Assembly (NCBI GenBank): GCA_036274645.1
Contig: DASUFH010000179.1
Span: 1-6,008, forward strand
Reading direction: 5' to 3'
Source of the DNA: DASUFH01 sp036274645
GTDB taxonomy: Bacteria > Acidobacteriota > Terriglobia > 20CM-2-55-15
Length of the DNA: 6,008 nt
Below, one piece after another: positions 5,696 through 6,008 of the stretch. Below the pieces are notes generated by a model. It was not told where the DNA came from. It did not search any database and was given only the letters and a program-made list of their open reading frames with translations. The position numbers and the translations under genes were made by a program. Every line of letters starts with the position of its first letter. Within the stretch, counting starts at the first letter, position 1.

Positions 5696-6008
5696 GTGAC
5701 CCGGGCTGCTTCCATCGACGAATCGATTTCCCACCGTCTGCCGATTGCGTGGATCGTCCGGCTTCGCTACGGGATGATTTTGGGCGAAGTTGCGCTGATG
5801 GCGGCGGTGTCGTGGGGATTCGACGTCCCGGCGCCGTGGCTTCTCGTGGCGGCAGTGCTCGCGATCCAGCTCCTCGCCAACGCCTGGATCAGCCACCGTC
5901 GTGACGCCCTGGGCGCCCATGGCGAGCACTGGGTCGGGGCCCTTTTCATACTGGACGCGGTCGTCATGACCCTGATCCTGGGACTCACCGGCGGTCCGCT
6001 CAATCCTT
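5696..6008 (+). CDS. RegB/PrrB/ActS-like sensor histidine kinase, N-terminal membrane domain, cut by window end
   Basis: The frame is open from GTG 5696 to the window edge, giving 104 complete codons. The N-terminus resembles the RegB/PrrB/ActS redox sensor kinases: a short cytoplasmic arm, the WIVRLRYG entry (19-26) into TM1 (about 24-42), TM2 (about 47-65), and TM3 (about 80-98) ending in LTGGPLNP. The GGxxNP(F) sequence at 99-104 matches the conserved loop motif implicated in quinone sensing in RegB; the Phe codon would fall just past the edge, where the next base is T as required. RegB-type kinases report the quinone pool redox state to a cognate regulator (RegA). The kinase domains and redox cysteine are outside the window, so activity cannot be confirmed. 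The start is supported by an in-frame stop at 5684 just upstream; the ATG at 5688 reads into a stop after three codons. It follows the DUF47 gene by 60 bp on the same strand. Confidence 0.8.
   Translation, partial: MTRAASIDESISHRLPIAWIVRLRYGMILGEVALMAAVSWGFDVPAPWLLVAAVLAIQLLANAWISHRRDALGAHGEHWVGALFILDAVVMTLILGLTGGPLNP

Noticed and set aside
5249..5929. A 226-codon open frame on the minus strand across the DUF47 and RegB-like genes
   Set aside because: It spans two real genes and the gap between them, is rich in His, Arg and Asp, and matches no family I recognise.

Overview
The window is a compact, GC-rich bacterial stretch with six protein genes (two cut by the window edges) and only short intergenic gaps (15 to 138 bp). 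No rRNA, tRNA, CRISPR array, insertion sequence or phage gene is visible, and composition looks even throughout. The gene families suggest a Gram-negative-type, free-living bacterium. Acidobacteriota or a similar GC-rich lineage would fit, but that is only a guess from gene style; nothing here is diagnostic.

Layout, left to right. (1) Positions 1-613, minus strand: the first 204 residues of a LarA-family (nickel-pincer racemase) protein, whose C-terminus lies outside the window. (2) Positions 614-751: an intergenic gap with two strong hairpins and a promoter that would start transcription almost at the larA-like ATG. (3) Positions 752-2065, minus: a complete MgtE Mg2+ channel. (4) Positions 2066-2148: a short gap with a consensus -10 box and two adjacent perfect palindromes in the mgtE leader. 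(5) Positions 2149-3888, minus: a complete PhoR-like membrane sensor histidine kinase with no response regulator beside it. (6) Positions 3904-4899, minus: a complete Pit-type phosphate transporter, 15 nt upstream of the kinase and probably in one operon with it. (7) Positions 4900-4990: a divergent control region. (8) Positions 4991-5635, plus: a DUF47 / PhoU-like protein. (9) Positions 5696-6008, plus: the N-terminal membrane domain of a RegB/PrrB/ActS-like redox sensor kinase, cut by the window end.

The centre reads as a phosphate and magnesium module. Pit imports phosphate, probably as a neutral metal-phosphate complex. The DUF47 protein is the usual partner or regulator of Pit but is here transcribed divergently. 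The PhoR-like kinase could sense phosphate status, and MgtE supplies Mg2+, the counter-ion of imported phosphate. These links are inferred from neighbourhood and family knowledge. I found no clearly new multi-gene system. The points most worth checking are the pit-kinase pairing without a response regulator, the palindromic mgtE leader, and the two genes that look leaderless.
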